Origin: Streptomyces lichenis
GTDB taxonomy: Bacteria; Actinomycetota; Actinomycetes; Streptomycetales; Streptomycetaceae
Assembly: GCF_023218175.1 (NCBI RefSeq)
Contig: NZ_JALPTH010000004.1
Coordinates: 1-64,000 of the forward strand
DNA length: 64,000 bases
Direction of reading: 5' to 3'
A model generated the notes under the pieces. The model searched no databases and was not told the origin of the DNA. It saw nothing but the letters and a program-made list of their open reading frames with translations. A program made the position numbers and the translations under genes. Positions 8,378 to 17,018 of this stretch are shown piece after piece. How positions within the stretch are numbered: the stretch's first letter is position 1; each line of letters begins with the position of its first letter.

Positions 8378-8821
8378 TCAGCCGTCCTGGACGCCACCGG
8401 AGGCCGCCGCCAGCTCTGCCAGCTTCTGGAACTCCCCCAGGTCATAGTTGGCCAGGGTGGAATCGAGGTTGGTCAGAGCGCCGAGGTGCTCGACGAAGCC
8501 CTTGGGTTCGTACTCGATCTGCAGAGCCACGCGGCTCGTGGCGTCGTCGATCCGGTGGAACGTGACCACTCCCGCGTGGTGGACACCTTCGACGGTCTTC
8601 CACGCGATGCGGTCCTCCACGACGACCTCGGTGAGTTCCGCGACGAAGCCCTTGTCCGCACCGGGCAGCGAGAGCTGCCAGGCGAAGCGCCGTTCGTCGA
8701 TCGGGTCGACGCGCTTGACGTGGCTGAGGAACCGGGGCCACCGGGTGACATCACTCCACAGCGCCCAGGCGATGGAGACCGGGGCCTTGATGTCGACGGT
8801 TTCGACGAGAGAGGCGGACAT
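8378..8821 (-). CDS. SRPBCC-superfamily protein (polyketide cyclase/dehydrase-like)
   Basis: A 147-residue soluble protein with the helix-grip pattern of the START/SRPBCC superfamily: an N-terminal strand (VETVDIKAP), a Trp-rich helix (IAWALWSDVTRWPRF), a central antiparallel sheet (FAWQLSLPG, RIAWKTVEG, VTFHRID, VALQIEYEP) and a long C-terminal helix (NYDLGEFQKLAELAA). These proteins bind hydrophobic ligands; many Streptomyces members have no known ligand and sit alone. There are no aromatase/cyclase partners nearby, so a polyketide role is not supported. Function unknown beyond the fold. Confidence 0.85.
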   Translation of the reverse strand: MSASLVETVDIKAPVSIAWALWSDVTRWPRFLSHVKRVDPIDERRFAWQLSLPGADKGFVAELTEVVVEDRIAWKTVEGVHHAGVVTFHRIDDATSRVALQIEYEPKGFVEHLGALTNLDSTLANYDLGEFQKLAELAAASGGVQDG

Positions 8822-8980
8822 GCGGAACCACCGTGCCTTCCACGAGAACGGGTTGACGCCCTCCTACCCCGCTCGGGGCCGCTCATGAGCAACCCGGCGG
8901 CGGGCGACGGGTGGACCAGTCCGGTGAACCGCACACCACGGACGGCCGCGCTGTCGGTGGCCGGCACTACCGTGCCGAGC

Positions 8981-9702
8981 ATGGGAGCGAAGACGGCGCT
9001 ACTGGCGTACGCGGACGGGGACGCCGCCTCGGCACTCGGGGCGGCCGGTGCGCCCGCGGCCGGGGCGACGGCGCGGCTCGTCGCCGGGGTCTTCCCCGGA
9101 CGGGGGGGCGGAGCAGGCGGAGGGCGATGTGCTGGGCGAGGTGGTGTACCCGCCGGCCGGTCTGACGTACGCCGGGAGCTTCGCGGGTGTGGAACTGGTC
9201 TGCGACCGGCGCCTGATGTCCGTCCGTCCGTCGGAGTTGCCCGCCCCTCTCCACGAGACGGCGGCCGGTCGCCGCGTCCTGCTGCACGCGATGCACAGCG
9301 TCTCCGACAGCCTCACCTTCGCGGTCTGGGAGGGACGGCCGCCTCCGCCGCTCGCTGAGCCTCTCGTCGGACAGCGGCGTCGTCGAGGACATCGGCGACC
9401 CGTTCCCCTTCGAGGCGCCCTACTGGGTGCGCGACCGGCCCGTGCCGTTGGACCCGCAGTGGGATGACCAGCCCTGTGCGCTGCCCTTCCACCCGCTGGA
9501 GCTGGGCAACGAAGCCCTGCGCGCCCTGTTCGGCTTCCTCCTGGAAGGCCGGCCGGGTCCCGAGGACATCGACCCGGACGAGGTCCCCCTGCTCGGCTTC
9601 CGCCTCTCCGACCCCGACTCCGGTCCCGGCCCAGACCCCGCCCACGCCCCCGAGACCGTCGCCCGCGCCTCGCGCACCACCCGTCGCCTCGGCGCCGAGT
9701 GA
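8981..9702 (+). pseudogene. DUF6928-like gene broken by two single-base frameshifts
   Basis: Three consecutive frames together spell one conserved Streptomyces protein of about 240 residues. Frame A starts at the ATG at 8981 (MGAKTALLAYADGD) and runs to VFPGR. At the run of seven G at 9102-9108 an extra base moves the homology to frame B (EQAEGDVLGEVVYPP through LHAMHSVSDSLTFAVWE, to about 9330). An extra G in GAGGGAC (about 9331-9335) moves it to frame C (RSLSLSSDSG, DPFPFEAPYW, FHPLELG), which ends at the stop at 9700-9702. Removing one G at each place restores an open frame. The family, recalled from other streptomycetes as DUF6928, has no known function. Either a recent pseudogene or two sequencing errors. 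Confidence 0.82.
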
Positions 9703-9719
9703 GAAGGCCCCAGGCAGCG

Positions 9720-9744
9720 AAAAGACCCTCCCGGAGGAGGGTCT
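9720..9744 (-). terminator. Intrinsic terminator after tRNA-Arg
   Basis: A perfect 8-bp stem (AGACCCTC at 9723-9730 with GAGGGTCT at 9737-9744) read on the minus strand is followed by TTTT (9720-9723), 12 bases after the tRNA 3' end. The T run is on the minus side, so it terminates the tRNA transcript, and may also stop the broken upstream gene. Confidence 0.8.
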
Positions 9745-9755
9745 CGCCGTGTGTG

Positions 9756-9828
9756 CGCCCCCGGCAGGACTCGAACCTGCGGCCAAGCGCTTAGAAGGCG
9801 CCTGCTCTATCCACTGAGCTACGGGGGC
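9756..9828 (-). tRNA. tRNA-Arg (anticodon TCT)
   Basis: A 73-base cloverleaf. Acceptor arms GCCCCCG and CGGGGGC pair fully, with a G discriminator. The D arm is GCTC/GAGC, the anticodon stem GGCGC/GCGCT encloses the loop CTTCTAA with anticodon TCT (reads AGA), and the T arm contains GGTTCGAGTCC. CCA is not encoded. tRNA genes can be integration sites, but no integrase or repeated 3' end is visible nearby. Confidence 0.97.
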
Positions 9829-10250
9829 CGGTGGTGGCCGTGCGGCCTGGAGCCCCTGGTGGTGGGTGGTCCGTGACCTCGCCGGGGTCAAGGATAGGGC
9901 TCCGTGCGCCATGACCCGGCCGCTTCACCGGTGCCGCGCGATGTGGAGGTTCGGTGAAGCGAACCTGATAATCGCAGGCAGGTGCGATCCGCGCAGCGCT
10001 TTTCGCCCCTTCCGGGCGGGGTGTTGTGCAGTCGTTATTCCGCCGAGCCGCCCGGCCGGGCACCCGTCCTGGCGTCCGGCGGCGCGCTCGGCGCCTTCCG
10101 TCGGGGGTCTGCCGGCCGTTCATCGCGCGCCTACCAGGCGTGTCTCCGGTGTACGGCGGAAGAGGGGCGTGTGCGGGGTCGGTGGTTCTGGTCGGCGCGC
10201 AGAGGGGGTATACGCTTCAAAAAGGTCCGTAAATTGGGCATTCTTCGCAT
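9829..10250. other. Gene-free region with inverted repeats
   Basis: No credible gene in 422 bp; short open frames here lack ribosome sites and family features. It should hold the tRNA promoter (minus) and the promoter of the GTPase pair (plus). An inverted repeat AGGTTCG-6-CGAACCT lies at 9947-9966, and CGCTTCACCG (9921-9930) is the exact complement of 9952-9961. An AT-richer patch (TATACG at about 10209 through AAATTGGGCATTC) lies just before the GTPase start and is the likely promoter. Confidence 0.6.
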
Positions 10251-11894
10251 GTGGTGACCTTGGACGTACGGCCTCAGCTCATCGACGCACTCTCCGCCCT
10301 GCGCGACCGTGTCGCCGCCGTGCGTCTTCCGCTTCCGCTTCCGGGCGCCCCACGGGCCCGCCAGACCAGAGCCGAGCTGCTGGCCCAGCTCGACGACTAC
10401 CTGGTGCCCCGGCTGAAGGACCCCGACGCGCCGCTGCTGGCCGTCATCGGCGGGTCCACCGGAGCCGGGAAGTCCACCCTCGTCAACTCCCTGGTGGGAC
10501 GGCGGGTCAGCGAGGCCGGGGTGCTGCGGCCCACCACCCGTACGCCGGTGCTGGTCTGCCACCCCGACGACCACCACTGGTTCGCCGGGATGCGGGTCCT
10601 GCCGCAGCTCACCCGGGTCTGGCGGCCGCTGGACCGGGAGGACCCGGAGGAGCGGGAGGGCGGCGAAACCGACGAGCGGCCGGCGGCGGGGGAGCGGGAC
10701 CTGAGAGTGGAGACCGCCCTCACGGTGCCGCGGGGCCTCGCCCTGCTGGACGCCCCCGACATCGACTCGCTCGTCGTCAGCGGCCGCGAACTGGCCGCCG
10801 AACTCATCTGCGCCGCCGACGTCTGGGTGATGGTCACCACCGCCTCCCGGTACGCCGACGCCGTGCCCTGGCACCTGCTCCGTACCGCCAAGGAGTACAA
10901 GGCCACCCTGATCACCGTCCTCGACCGGGTGCCGCACCAGGTGATCGCCGACGTCTCCCGGCAGTACGAGGCGCTGCTCATCCGCGCCGGACTCGGCGAC
11001 GTACCCCGCTTCACCATCCCCGAGCTGCCCGAGTCCACCGCGGGCGGCACCGGGCTGCTGCCCGACAACGCGGTCGCCGCGCTACGGGGCTGGCTCACCC
11101 ACCACGTACAGGATCCCGCCGCCCGCCAGCAGGCCGCCGGGCGCACCGCCGGCGGGGTCATCGACTCACTCGGCGCCCGCCTGCCGGAGCTGGCCGGTGC
11201 CGTCGCCGCCCAGTACGCCGCCGCGGTACGCCTCACCGACACCGTCCAGACCGCCTACGCCGAGCAGCGCGAACGCGTCCGGCGCGAGCTGAAGCGCGGC
11301 GCCGTGCTCGCCGGCGACGCCCGCACCCGCTGGCGCGGCTACCCCCGCGACTCCACCGCCGCCGAACTGCTCGACTCCCTCGCCGAATCGCTCACCGCCC
11401 TGCTCCAGTGCGCGGTCGCCGCCGCCGACGACGAGGTCCGCGACGGCTGGCGCCGTGAACCGGCCGCCGCCGCGCTGCGCGGCCCCGACGGCACCGACGG
11501 CCCCGCCCCCGACCGGGAGAGCACCGAGCGGATCGGCATGGCGGTACGCCGCTGGCGCCGCGTCCTGGAGGAGCTGGCCGAGGAGGAGGTACGCAGCCTG
11601 GACCGGCCCGCCGGCGCCACCCCCGACGCCGACACCGCCGCGGCCCTGCTCGCCGCCGCCCTGCTGGGTGGCCGCCGGGCCCGGGGCGCCGGCGACCGGC
11701 TCGCCGAACTCCTCGGCGCCAAGGGCGCCCTGAGGCTGCGCGACAAGGGCGGCGCACTGGTCGAGACCTCCATCGACCGCGTCCTGGCCGAGGAGCGCGA
11801 GCGCCGGCTGACCCCGCTGCGCGCCTTCCGTATCGGCCCCGAACCACAGGCCGGACTCATCGCCGCGCTGTCCCTGCTGCAGAAGGAGAGGTGA
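10251..11894 (+). CDS. Dynamin-like / P-loop GTPase, first of a pair
   Basis: A 547-residue GTPase. The Walker A motif [10 protein letters not shown] (about residues 67-76) is followed by a TTRTPVLV switch-like segment, DAPDID (G3, DxxG-like) and a region with VLDRVPHQ in the place of the G4 motif. The rest is helical with long Glu/Arg-rich segments near 340-460, as in dynamin-family or YfjP-like proteins acting at membranes or DNA. The GTG start gives a short leader before the conserved fold; a second GTG follows directly. Its stop overlaps the GTG start of the second GTPase (GTGA), so the two are translationally coupled and probably work as a heteromer. Cellular role not established by sequence. 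Confidence 0.85.
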   Translation: MVTLDVRPQLIDALSALRDRVAAVRLPLPLPGAPRARQTRAELLAQLDDYLVPRLKDPDAPLLAVIGGSTGAGKSTLVNSLVGRRVSEAGVLRPTTRTPVLVCHPDDHHWFAGMRVLPQLTRVWRPLDREDPEEREGGETDERPAAGERDLRVETALTVPRGLALLDAPDIDSLVVSGRELAAELICAADVWVMVTTASRYADAVPWHLLRTAKEYKATLITVLDRVPHQVIADVSRQYEALLIRAGLGDVPRFTIPELPESTAGGTGLLPDNAVAALRGWLTHHVQDPAARQQAAGRTAGGVIDSLGARLPELAGAVAAQYAAAVRLTDTVQTAYAEQRERVRRELKRGAVLAGDARTRWRGYPRDSTAAELLDSLAESLTALLQCAVAAADDEVRDGWRREPAAAALRGPDGTDGPAPDRESTERIGMAVRRWRRVLEELAEEEVRSLDRPAGATPDADTAAALLAAALLGGRRARGAGDRLAELLGAKGALRLRDKGGALVETSIDRVLAEERERRLTPLRAFRIGPEPQAGLIAALSLLQKER

Positions 11895-14068
11895 CGGCGG
11901 TGAGCGCCGTTGAGGAACGCTGGGGCGAACGCTGGGACGACGGGCTGATCGCCCGCCGCGCCGCCCAGGAGCAGCACCCGCCGCCCGGTGCCGGCCCGGA
12001 GGCCGCGGGCGAACCCCACGTACCGATCGGGGAGCCCTACGCCGGCACCCTGCGCGCCCGCCTCGACGCCCTGCGCGAACTCGTCGGACTGTCCCGGGCC
12101 CGGCTGGACGGCGACACCCTCGCCGAGGCCGGCCGGGTCCTGGACGAGGCGGCGGCCCGCCAGCGGCTCTCCGCCCGGCACACCGTCGTCGCCATCGCCG
12201 GACCCACCGGAAGCGGCAAGTCCACCCTGATCAACGCCCTCGCCCGGGTGCCGGTCTCGGAGACCGGGCTGCGCCGCCCCACCACCTCCCACCCGATCGC
12301 CTGCAGCTGGTCCGAGGGCGCCGCCGGACTGCTCGACCGGCTCGCCATCCCCGGCCGGCTGCGGCTGCGCCCGCTGGCCGGCGGCGCCGGCGACGAGCAG
12401 TTCCAGGGCCTGGTCCTGATCGACCTGCCCGACCACGACTCCGCCGTCATCGCCCACCGCCGCCAGGTCGACCGCGTCCTCGGCCTGGTCGACGCGGTGA
12501 TCTGGGTGGTCGACCCGGAGAAGTACGCCGACGCCGCCCTGCACGAGCGCTATCTGCGCCCGCTGGCCGGCCACGCCGACGTCTCCTTCGTCGTCCTCAA
12601 CCAGATCGACCGGCTGCCCGGCGACGCCGCCCACCAGGTCCTGGACGACCTGCGCCGGCTCCTGGACGAGGACGGCATGGCCCTCGGCGAGCACGGCGAA
12701 CCCGGCGCCGCCGTGCTCGCCGTCTCCGCCCTCACCGGCGAGGGCATGCCCGAACTGCGCGAACTGCTCGCCGCCTTCGTCCAGGGCAGCCGGGCCGCCG
12801 AGCGCCGGCTCTCCGCCGACGTGGACGCGGCCGCCGCCCGGTTGCGCCCGGTCTACGTCGCCGAGGGCGGCACCGGGCTCGGCGAACGGGCCCGGGAGGA
12901 CTTCGCCGCCCGGCTCGCGGTCGCCGTCGGGGCGCAGGCCGCCGGCGAGTCCGCCGAACGCTCCTGGCGCCGCAACGCCGGCAAGGCCTGCGGCACCCCC
13001 TGGCTGCGGCTGTGGCGCTGGGGCCAGCGGCTGCGCACTCCCGGCGGCGGCGAACAGCAGCCCGCACCACCTGCCGAGGACGAGCTGACGGCCCGCCAGC
13101 GGGTCGAGCAGGCGGTACGGCTGCTCGCCGACGACGCCTCCCGGGGGCTGCCGCGGCCCTGGGCGCAGGCGGTGCGCGAGGCGGCGCTGCGCGGGGCCGA
13201 GGGGCTGCCGGAGGCGCTGGACCAGCTGGCCGCCGAGACCGGCGCGGCCCCGGCCGGCGGCCGCCCGCCCCGCCCCGCCTGGTGGCCCGCCGCGGTCCTC
13301 GCCCAGTGCGCGATGACGCTGCTGCAGTTCTACGGGGCGCTGTGGCTGGTCGGCCAGATCGTCGGCTTCCTGGAGCCCGGCATCCTCGCCCCCGCGCTGA
13401 TCATGCTGGGCGGCATCCTCGGCGGCCCGCTGGTCGAGTGGGCCTGCGTGGCCGCCGCCCGGGGCCCGGCCCGCCGCTACGGGCAGGAGACCGAGCGCCG
13501 GCTGCGCGACGCCGCCGCGGCCTGCGGCCGGGCCCGGGTGCTCGACCCGATCACCGCCGAGCTCTCCCGCTACCGGGAGGTGCGGGAGCAGTACGCCGCG
13601 GTCTCCCGCGGCCGGGCCGGCGGCCCGCCCCTCTCCACCGGCCCCTCCTTCCGCCCACTCCCGGCGACCGCCCCCGCGCCTCCGACGAACGGGGTCGGGG
13701 CCGGGGCCTTCGGAGGCGGTGCGGGCTTGTACGGCGGTACGGGGAGGGGCTCCGGTGCGCCGTCTGCGCCAGCAGGGCCCTCATCACCGTCGTCGGCGCC
13801 TGTCCCGGCCCCGGTGTGGACAGGGCCGCCGGCCGGCGCCTCCCTCGGTGACGGTCCGGAGGAGAGCGGCGGTGGCGGGACGCGCACCGAGGCGGCCGGC
13901 GGCGAGAGGGTGTCCGGGCGGTTGCGGTACGCCGCCGGGATGCGCCGGGTGATCGGCGCCGGGCGGGCCCGTTCCGCGCGTTCGGCCCGTTCGGTGTGGG
14001 ACGAGCCGCCGGCCGCGTCGGACGGCGGAGTGCCGGAACCCCTGGAAGGCGGCGGTACGGGGCGGTGA
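11891..14068 (+). CDS. YfjP-family membrane GTPase, second of a pair
   Basis: A 725-residue GTPase with Walker A GPTGSGKS (G104-S111), a TTSHP switch segment, G3 DLPDHD and G4 NQID. Two hydrophobic segments at about 475-535 ([12 protein letters not shown]..., [15 protein letters not shown]) anchor it in the membrane; the C-terminal 150 residues are Pro/Gly/Ser rich and probably disordered. YfjP-type proteins resemble Era/EngA GTPases and are related to dynamin-like membrane proteins. The GTG start overlaps the previous stop by 4 bp. A GTG at 11900 is an alternative. The next gene, 179 bp on, encodes an SSB-like protein; the trio may share a role in cell division or chromosome handling, which is inference. 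Confidence 0.9.
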   Translation: MTAVSAVEERWGERWDDGLIARRAAQEQHPPPGAGPEAAGEPHVPIGEPYAGTLRARLDALRELVGLSRARLDGDTLAEAGRVLDEAAARQRLSARHTVVAIAGPTGSGKSTLINALARVPVSETGLRRPTTSHPIACSWSEGAAGLLDRLAIPGRLRLRPLAGGAGDEQFQGLVLIDLPDHDSAVIAHRRQVDRVLGLVDAVIWVVDPEKYADAALHERYLRPLAGHADVSFVVLNQIDRLPGDAAHQVLDDLRRLLDEDGMALGEHGEPGAAVLAVSALTGEGMPELRELLAAFVQGSRAAERRLSADVDAAAARLRPVYVAEGGTGLGERAREDFAARLAVAVGAQAAGESAERSWRRNAGKACGTPWLRLWRWGQRLRTPGGGEQQPAPPAEDELTARQRVEQAVRLLADDASRGLPRPWAQAVREAALRGAEGLPEALDQLAAETGAAPAGGRPPRPAWWPAAVLAQCAMTLLQFYGALWLVGQIVGFLEPGILAPALIMLGGILGGPLVEWACVAAARGPARRYGQETERRLRDAAAACGRARVLDPITAELSRYREVREQYAAVSRGRAGGPPLSTGPSFRPLPATAPAPPTNGVGAGAFGGGAGLYGGTGRGSGAPSAPAGPSSPSSAPVPAPVWTGPPAGASLGDGPEESGGGGTRTEAAGGERVSGRLRYAAGMRRVIGAGRARSARSARSVWDEPPAASDGGVPEPLEGGGTGR

Positions 14069-14247
14069 CGGCGGGCCCGCCCCACTCCCGGGTGACGCGG
14101 TTCTCCACATCCACCGGCCCGTCCACAGCCCTCAGCGAAGTTCCAGGGATTCCGCCAGCATGACGTTCCGTAACCGATCGCGGACCGGTGCGCCAAGGCG
14201 ACATCGGCGCATCGCAGGAGACGCGTCGCAGGAGAGAGGAACGCCGC

Positions 14248-14907
14248 ATGCTGAACGACACGATGGTGACGGTGGTGGGGAACGTGGCGACCGCCGTCGA
14301 GTTCCGGGACACCGCCACGGGCGGGTTCGCCAAGTTCCGGTTCGCCGCCACCGCCCGCCGCTACGACCGGGAGAAGGCGGTCTGGATGGACGGGCCCACC
14401 AGCTTCTACACGGTCCAGGCCTGGCGGGCGCTCGGGGCGAACCTCGCCGCCTCGGTCTCGGTGGGCGACCCGCTGGTGGTGCACGGCAGGCTGAAGGTGC
14501 GTGAGGAGGAGTGGGAGGGGCGGCGCCGGACCTTCGTGGACGTCGAGGCCCTGGCCGTGGGCCACGACCTCACCCGGGGGACCTCCGCCTTCCGCCGGGT
14601 GAAGGCCCATGAGCGTACGGGCGGGACGCCGGCGGAGGCCGCCCCCGTGGGTCCCGGCGAGGACTGGCCGGCCGGCGGCGCCGCGGACGGCTCGCCTGCC
14701 AATGTGCTTGCGGCGGACATCTCGGCGGCGGACGGCTCGGCTGCCGACGTCTCGGCGGCCGACGACCCGTGGGCCACCGCTCCGCCGCCGGGACAGGCTG
14801 ACCCGGGCGGACCGGCCGGTTCCCCCGCGCCCGCCCGTCCGGCGCCGGACCCCGGAGCGAGGGCGCGGGCGGCGACCCGACGGCGACACGCCGAGCCAGT
14901 GTCGTGA
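14248..14907 (+). CDS. ssbB: Single-stranded DNA-binding protein, SsbB type
   Basis: A 219-residue protein with an N-terminal OB fold (MVTVVGNVATAVEF, FRFAATARRYD, WRALGANLAASVSVGDPLVVHGRLK, VDVEALAVGHDL; residues about 5-110). The C-terminal half is low-complexity Ala/Pro/Asp and ends in RRRHAEPVS, without the acidic DDxPF tip that main bacterial SSBs use to recruit partners. This matches the second, SsbB-type SSB of streptomycetes, reported in S. coelicolor to act in chromosome segregation during sporulation rather than general replication. The ATG at 14248 follows GGAGAGAGGA; upstream in-frame codons lack family similarity. The tail is longer than I recall for SsbB. Confidence 0.85.
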   Translation: MLNDTMVTVVGNVATAVEFRDTATGGFAKFRFAATARRYDREKAVWMDGPTSFYTVQAWRALGANLAASVSVGDPLVVHGRLKVREEEWEGRRRTFVDVEALAVGHDLTRGTSAFRRVKAHERTGGTPAEAAPVGPGEDWPAGGAADGSPANVLAADISAADGSAADVSAADDPWATAPPPGQADPGGPAGSPAPARPAPDPGARARAATRRRHAEPVS

Positions 14908-14993
14908 CGCACCGTCAGCCCGTCCGCACGGTGAGGGGCGGCATGTGAAGATCGGGCGTGTAGCGCTCGGGTGCCACCCCCTCCGCGATAACG

Positions 14994-15008
14994 ATTCCGA
15001 TTCGGAAT
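14994..15008. promoter_or_regulatory. 15-bp palindrome, probable operator upstream of the thioester-domain protein
   Basis: ATTCCGA-T-TCGGAAT is a perfect 7-bp inverted repeat around one central base, in a locally AT-richer patch. A TAGGAT hexamer matching the streptomycete -10 consensus lies at 15053-15058, 44 bp downstream; no good -35 is in place, so an activator may be needed. The implied leader of the adhesin gene would be about 145 bases. The regulator is not known. Confidence 0.55.
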
Positions 15009-15210
15009 GGTTGTCTGATGAGATGACAGGGGATTGGGCAGGGCCGTCTCCATAGGATCTTCAGGTACTCATGGGGGCACTTGAGTCGGCTGGCGAGTCG
15101 TCATCCCCACGCGTCACATGCGATCACCCGCGGCCACCGCGGTCACCCGCGAAGGAACACGCGCACCACGCGCACCACGCGCGAAGGCGTCTCGCCCGGA
15201 GGGGAAGTCT

Positions 15211-16692
15211 GTGTTTGCTGCGCACTCGGCACCGAGGCGGTGGACGGTTCGATCCGTCCGCTCCGCCACCGCGGTCGTGGTGTCCGGGCTGGTGGCCGCG
15301 GGCGCCCTGGCAACCGGTACCCCGGCCGCGGCGGACGACACGCCCTCGCACCAGGGCGGCGCGGCGGCGACCCTGAACGGGCTGACCGCGTACGACACCG
15401 CCGTGCTGCACATCGGCGGCGAGAAGCGCGAGATCCCGGCCGGGCTGTTCGAGATGGCCGTCGACGGCGGCGGCACCCTCAAGACGTACTGCGTGGACCT
15501 GCACAACCCCACCCAGGACAAGGCCCGCTATCTGGAGACGTCCTGGGGGCAGTCCTCGCTGGCGGTCAACCGGGACGCCGGCCGGATCCGGTGGATCCTC
15601 CAGCACTCCTACCCCCGCGTCGACGACCTCGCCGGGCTGGCCAGGAGGGCGAAGAGCGGGCCGCTCAGCCCGGAGACCGCGGCCGCCGGCACCCAGGTCG
15701 CCATCTGGCGGCACTCGGACGACGCCCGGGTGGAGGCGGCCGACCCGGCCGCCGAGAAGCTCGCCGACTGGCTGGAGAAGGAGGCCCGGAACCTCCCCGA
15801 GCCGGGCCCCTCGCTCAGCCTCTCGCCCGAGGCCGCCTCAGGCCCGGCCGGCAGCCGGGTCGGGCCCTTCACCGTGCGGACCAGCGCCGAGCGGGTCCCG
15901 GTGGCCCTGTCCGGCGAGGTGGCCGGCGGGGTGCGGGTCACCGACCAGGCGGGCAAGCCCGTGACCACCGCGGCGAACGGCAGCCGCCTCTACCTCGACG
16001 TCCCGCCGGGCGCCGCGGACGGCTCCGCGACCCTGAGCCTCCAGGCCACCACCCCGGTGCCGGTCGGCCGGGTGTTCACCGGGGCCACCCGCACCCAGAC
16101 GCAGGTGCTGGCCGGCTCCAGCGAGTCGACCGTCGCCGCGACCGCGACCGCCTCCTGGACCCGGTCGGGCGCCCTCCCGGTGCTCACCGCCCGGAAGAAC
16201 TGCGCCGAGCGGGGCCTCGACGTCACCGCCGCGAACCGGGGCGACGCCCCTTTCACCTACGTCCTGGCCGGGGAGGAGTACGTGCTCCAGCCCGGCGAGA
16301 CCCGGACGGTCACCGTCCCGGTGGCCGAGGACCAGCCGTACGAGGTCACCGTCAGCGGCACGGACGGCTTCACCCGCACCTTCCGCGGCCTGCTCGACTG
16401 CCGCACCACCGGCAGCGCCGCCGTGGCCGCGCTCACCACCCAGCAGGGCGGGCAGCCCAGCCCGCTCCCCTCGGACACCTCCCCCGCGCCCGGCGCCCAG
16501 GGCGGGGCGGCCGCGCAGACCGCCGACGGCCCCGACCTCGCCGAGACCGGCGCCTCGGCGAACACCCCGATGATCGCCGGTATCGCCCTCGCCCTCCTGG
16601 TCCTGGGCGGCGGCGCGCTGCTCCTGGTCCGCGGCAGAAACGACACCGCCCCGGAGACCGCCACGAGTCCGGCGCCCCCGACAGACGACTGA
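15211..16692 (+). CDS. Cell-wall-anchored thioester-domain (TQXA) surface protein
   Basis: A 493-residue exported protein. A signal peptide (Arg cluster, hydrophobic core about residues 18-35, cleavage near PAAADD) is followed by a thioester domain: Cys94 in TYCVDLHNP and Gln162 in GTQVAIW are the pair that form an internal Cys-Gln thioester in TQXA domains. Ig/Cna-like beta-rich segments fill about 190-420. The C-terminus has the sortase signal LAETG (443-447), a hydrophobic span, and a basic tail with the RGR motif. LAxTG is the class E sortase signal of high-GC actinobacteria. Start: the GTG at 15211 with GGAGGGG just upstream, rather than an earlier ATG that would add an unconserved leader. 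Such thioesters bond covalently to host or matrix amines; the partner here is unknown. No sortase gene is in the window. Confidence 0.92.
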   Translation: MFAAHSAPRRWTVRSVRSATAVVVSGLVAAGALATGTPAAADDTPSHQGGAAATLNGLTAYDTAVLHIGGEKREIPAGLFEMAVDGGGTLKTYCVDLHNPTQDKARYLETSWGQSSLAVNRDAGRIRWILQHSYPRVDDLAGLARRAKSGPLSPETAAAGTQVAIWRHSDDARVEAADPAAEKLADWLEKEARNLPEPGPSLSLSPEAASGPAGSRVGPFTVRTSAERVPVALSGEVAGGVRVTDQAGKPVTTAANGSRLYLDVPPGAADGSATLSLQATTPVPVGRVFTGATRTQTQVLAGSSESTVAATATASWTRSGALPVLTARKNCAERGLDVTAANRGDAPFTYVLAGEEYVLQPGETRTVTVPVAEDQPYEVTVSGTDGFTRTFRGLLDCRTTGSAAVAALTTQQGGQPSPLPSDTSPAPGAQGGAAAQTADGPDLAETGASANTPMIAGIALALLVLGGGALLLVRGRNDTAPETATSPAPPTDD

Positions 16693-17018
16693 CAGCCCGG
16701 ACCTCGGCCCCGGGCGGCACCGTGTGCCGGGGCCGGACCAGTCGCGGCGGCCCTAAGCCACGGCCGCCCGGACGGCTTCCGCGCCCCGGCGGCGGACGGT
16801 TTCCGCGCCTCCCCGTCCGGGTCGGCGGACGGGCGCCGTACCGCCGTGTCCAGGGGGCGCACGTCACTGGGCTGGAGGGACCGGGTGGTCGCCGCACCTT
16901 CCAGCCCTCCGGGCCCGGAGGGCTCCCGCGCGCCGCCGAACTACTGGTTTCCGTCGCGGGGGCGGGGTACGGCAAGATGGGTGTATCTGCCCACTCTCGG
17001 ATTGCCGGACGGTTTCTC
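16693..17018. other. Gene-free region upstream of ettA
   Basis: 326 bp without a credible gene. Repeated GGCGGACGG-type words occur around 16790-16830. The last 100 bp, around CTACTGGTTTCCG and GGTACGGCAAGATGG, are less GC-skewed and probably contain the ettA promoter, but no clear -35/-10 pair can be assigned. No strong terminator hairpin was seen after the adhesin gene. Confidence 0.5.

Noticed and set aside
8378..8821. SRPBCC gene as a polyketide aromatase/cyclase
   Set aside because: No ketosynthase, acyl carrier or ketoreductase genes in the window.
9756..9828. tRNA-Arg as an attachment site of an integrated element
   Set aside because: No integrase, no duplicated tRNA 3' end and no change in base composition were seen on either side.
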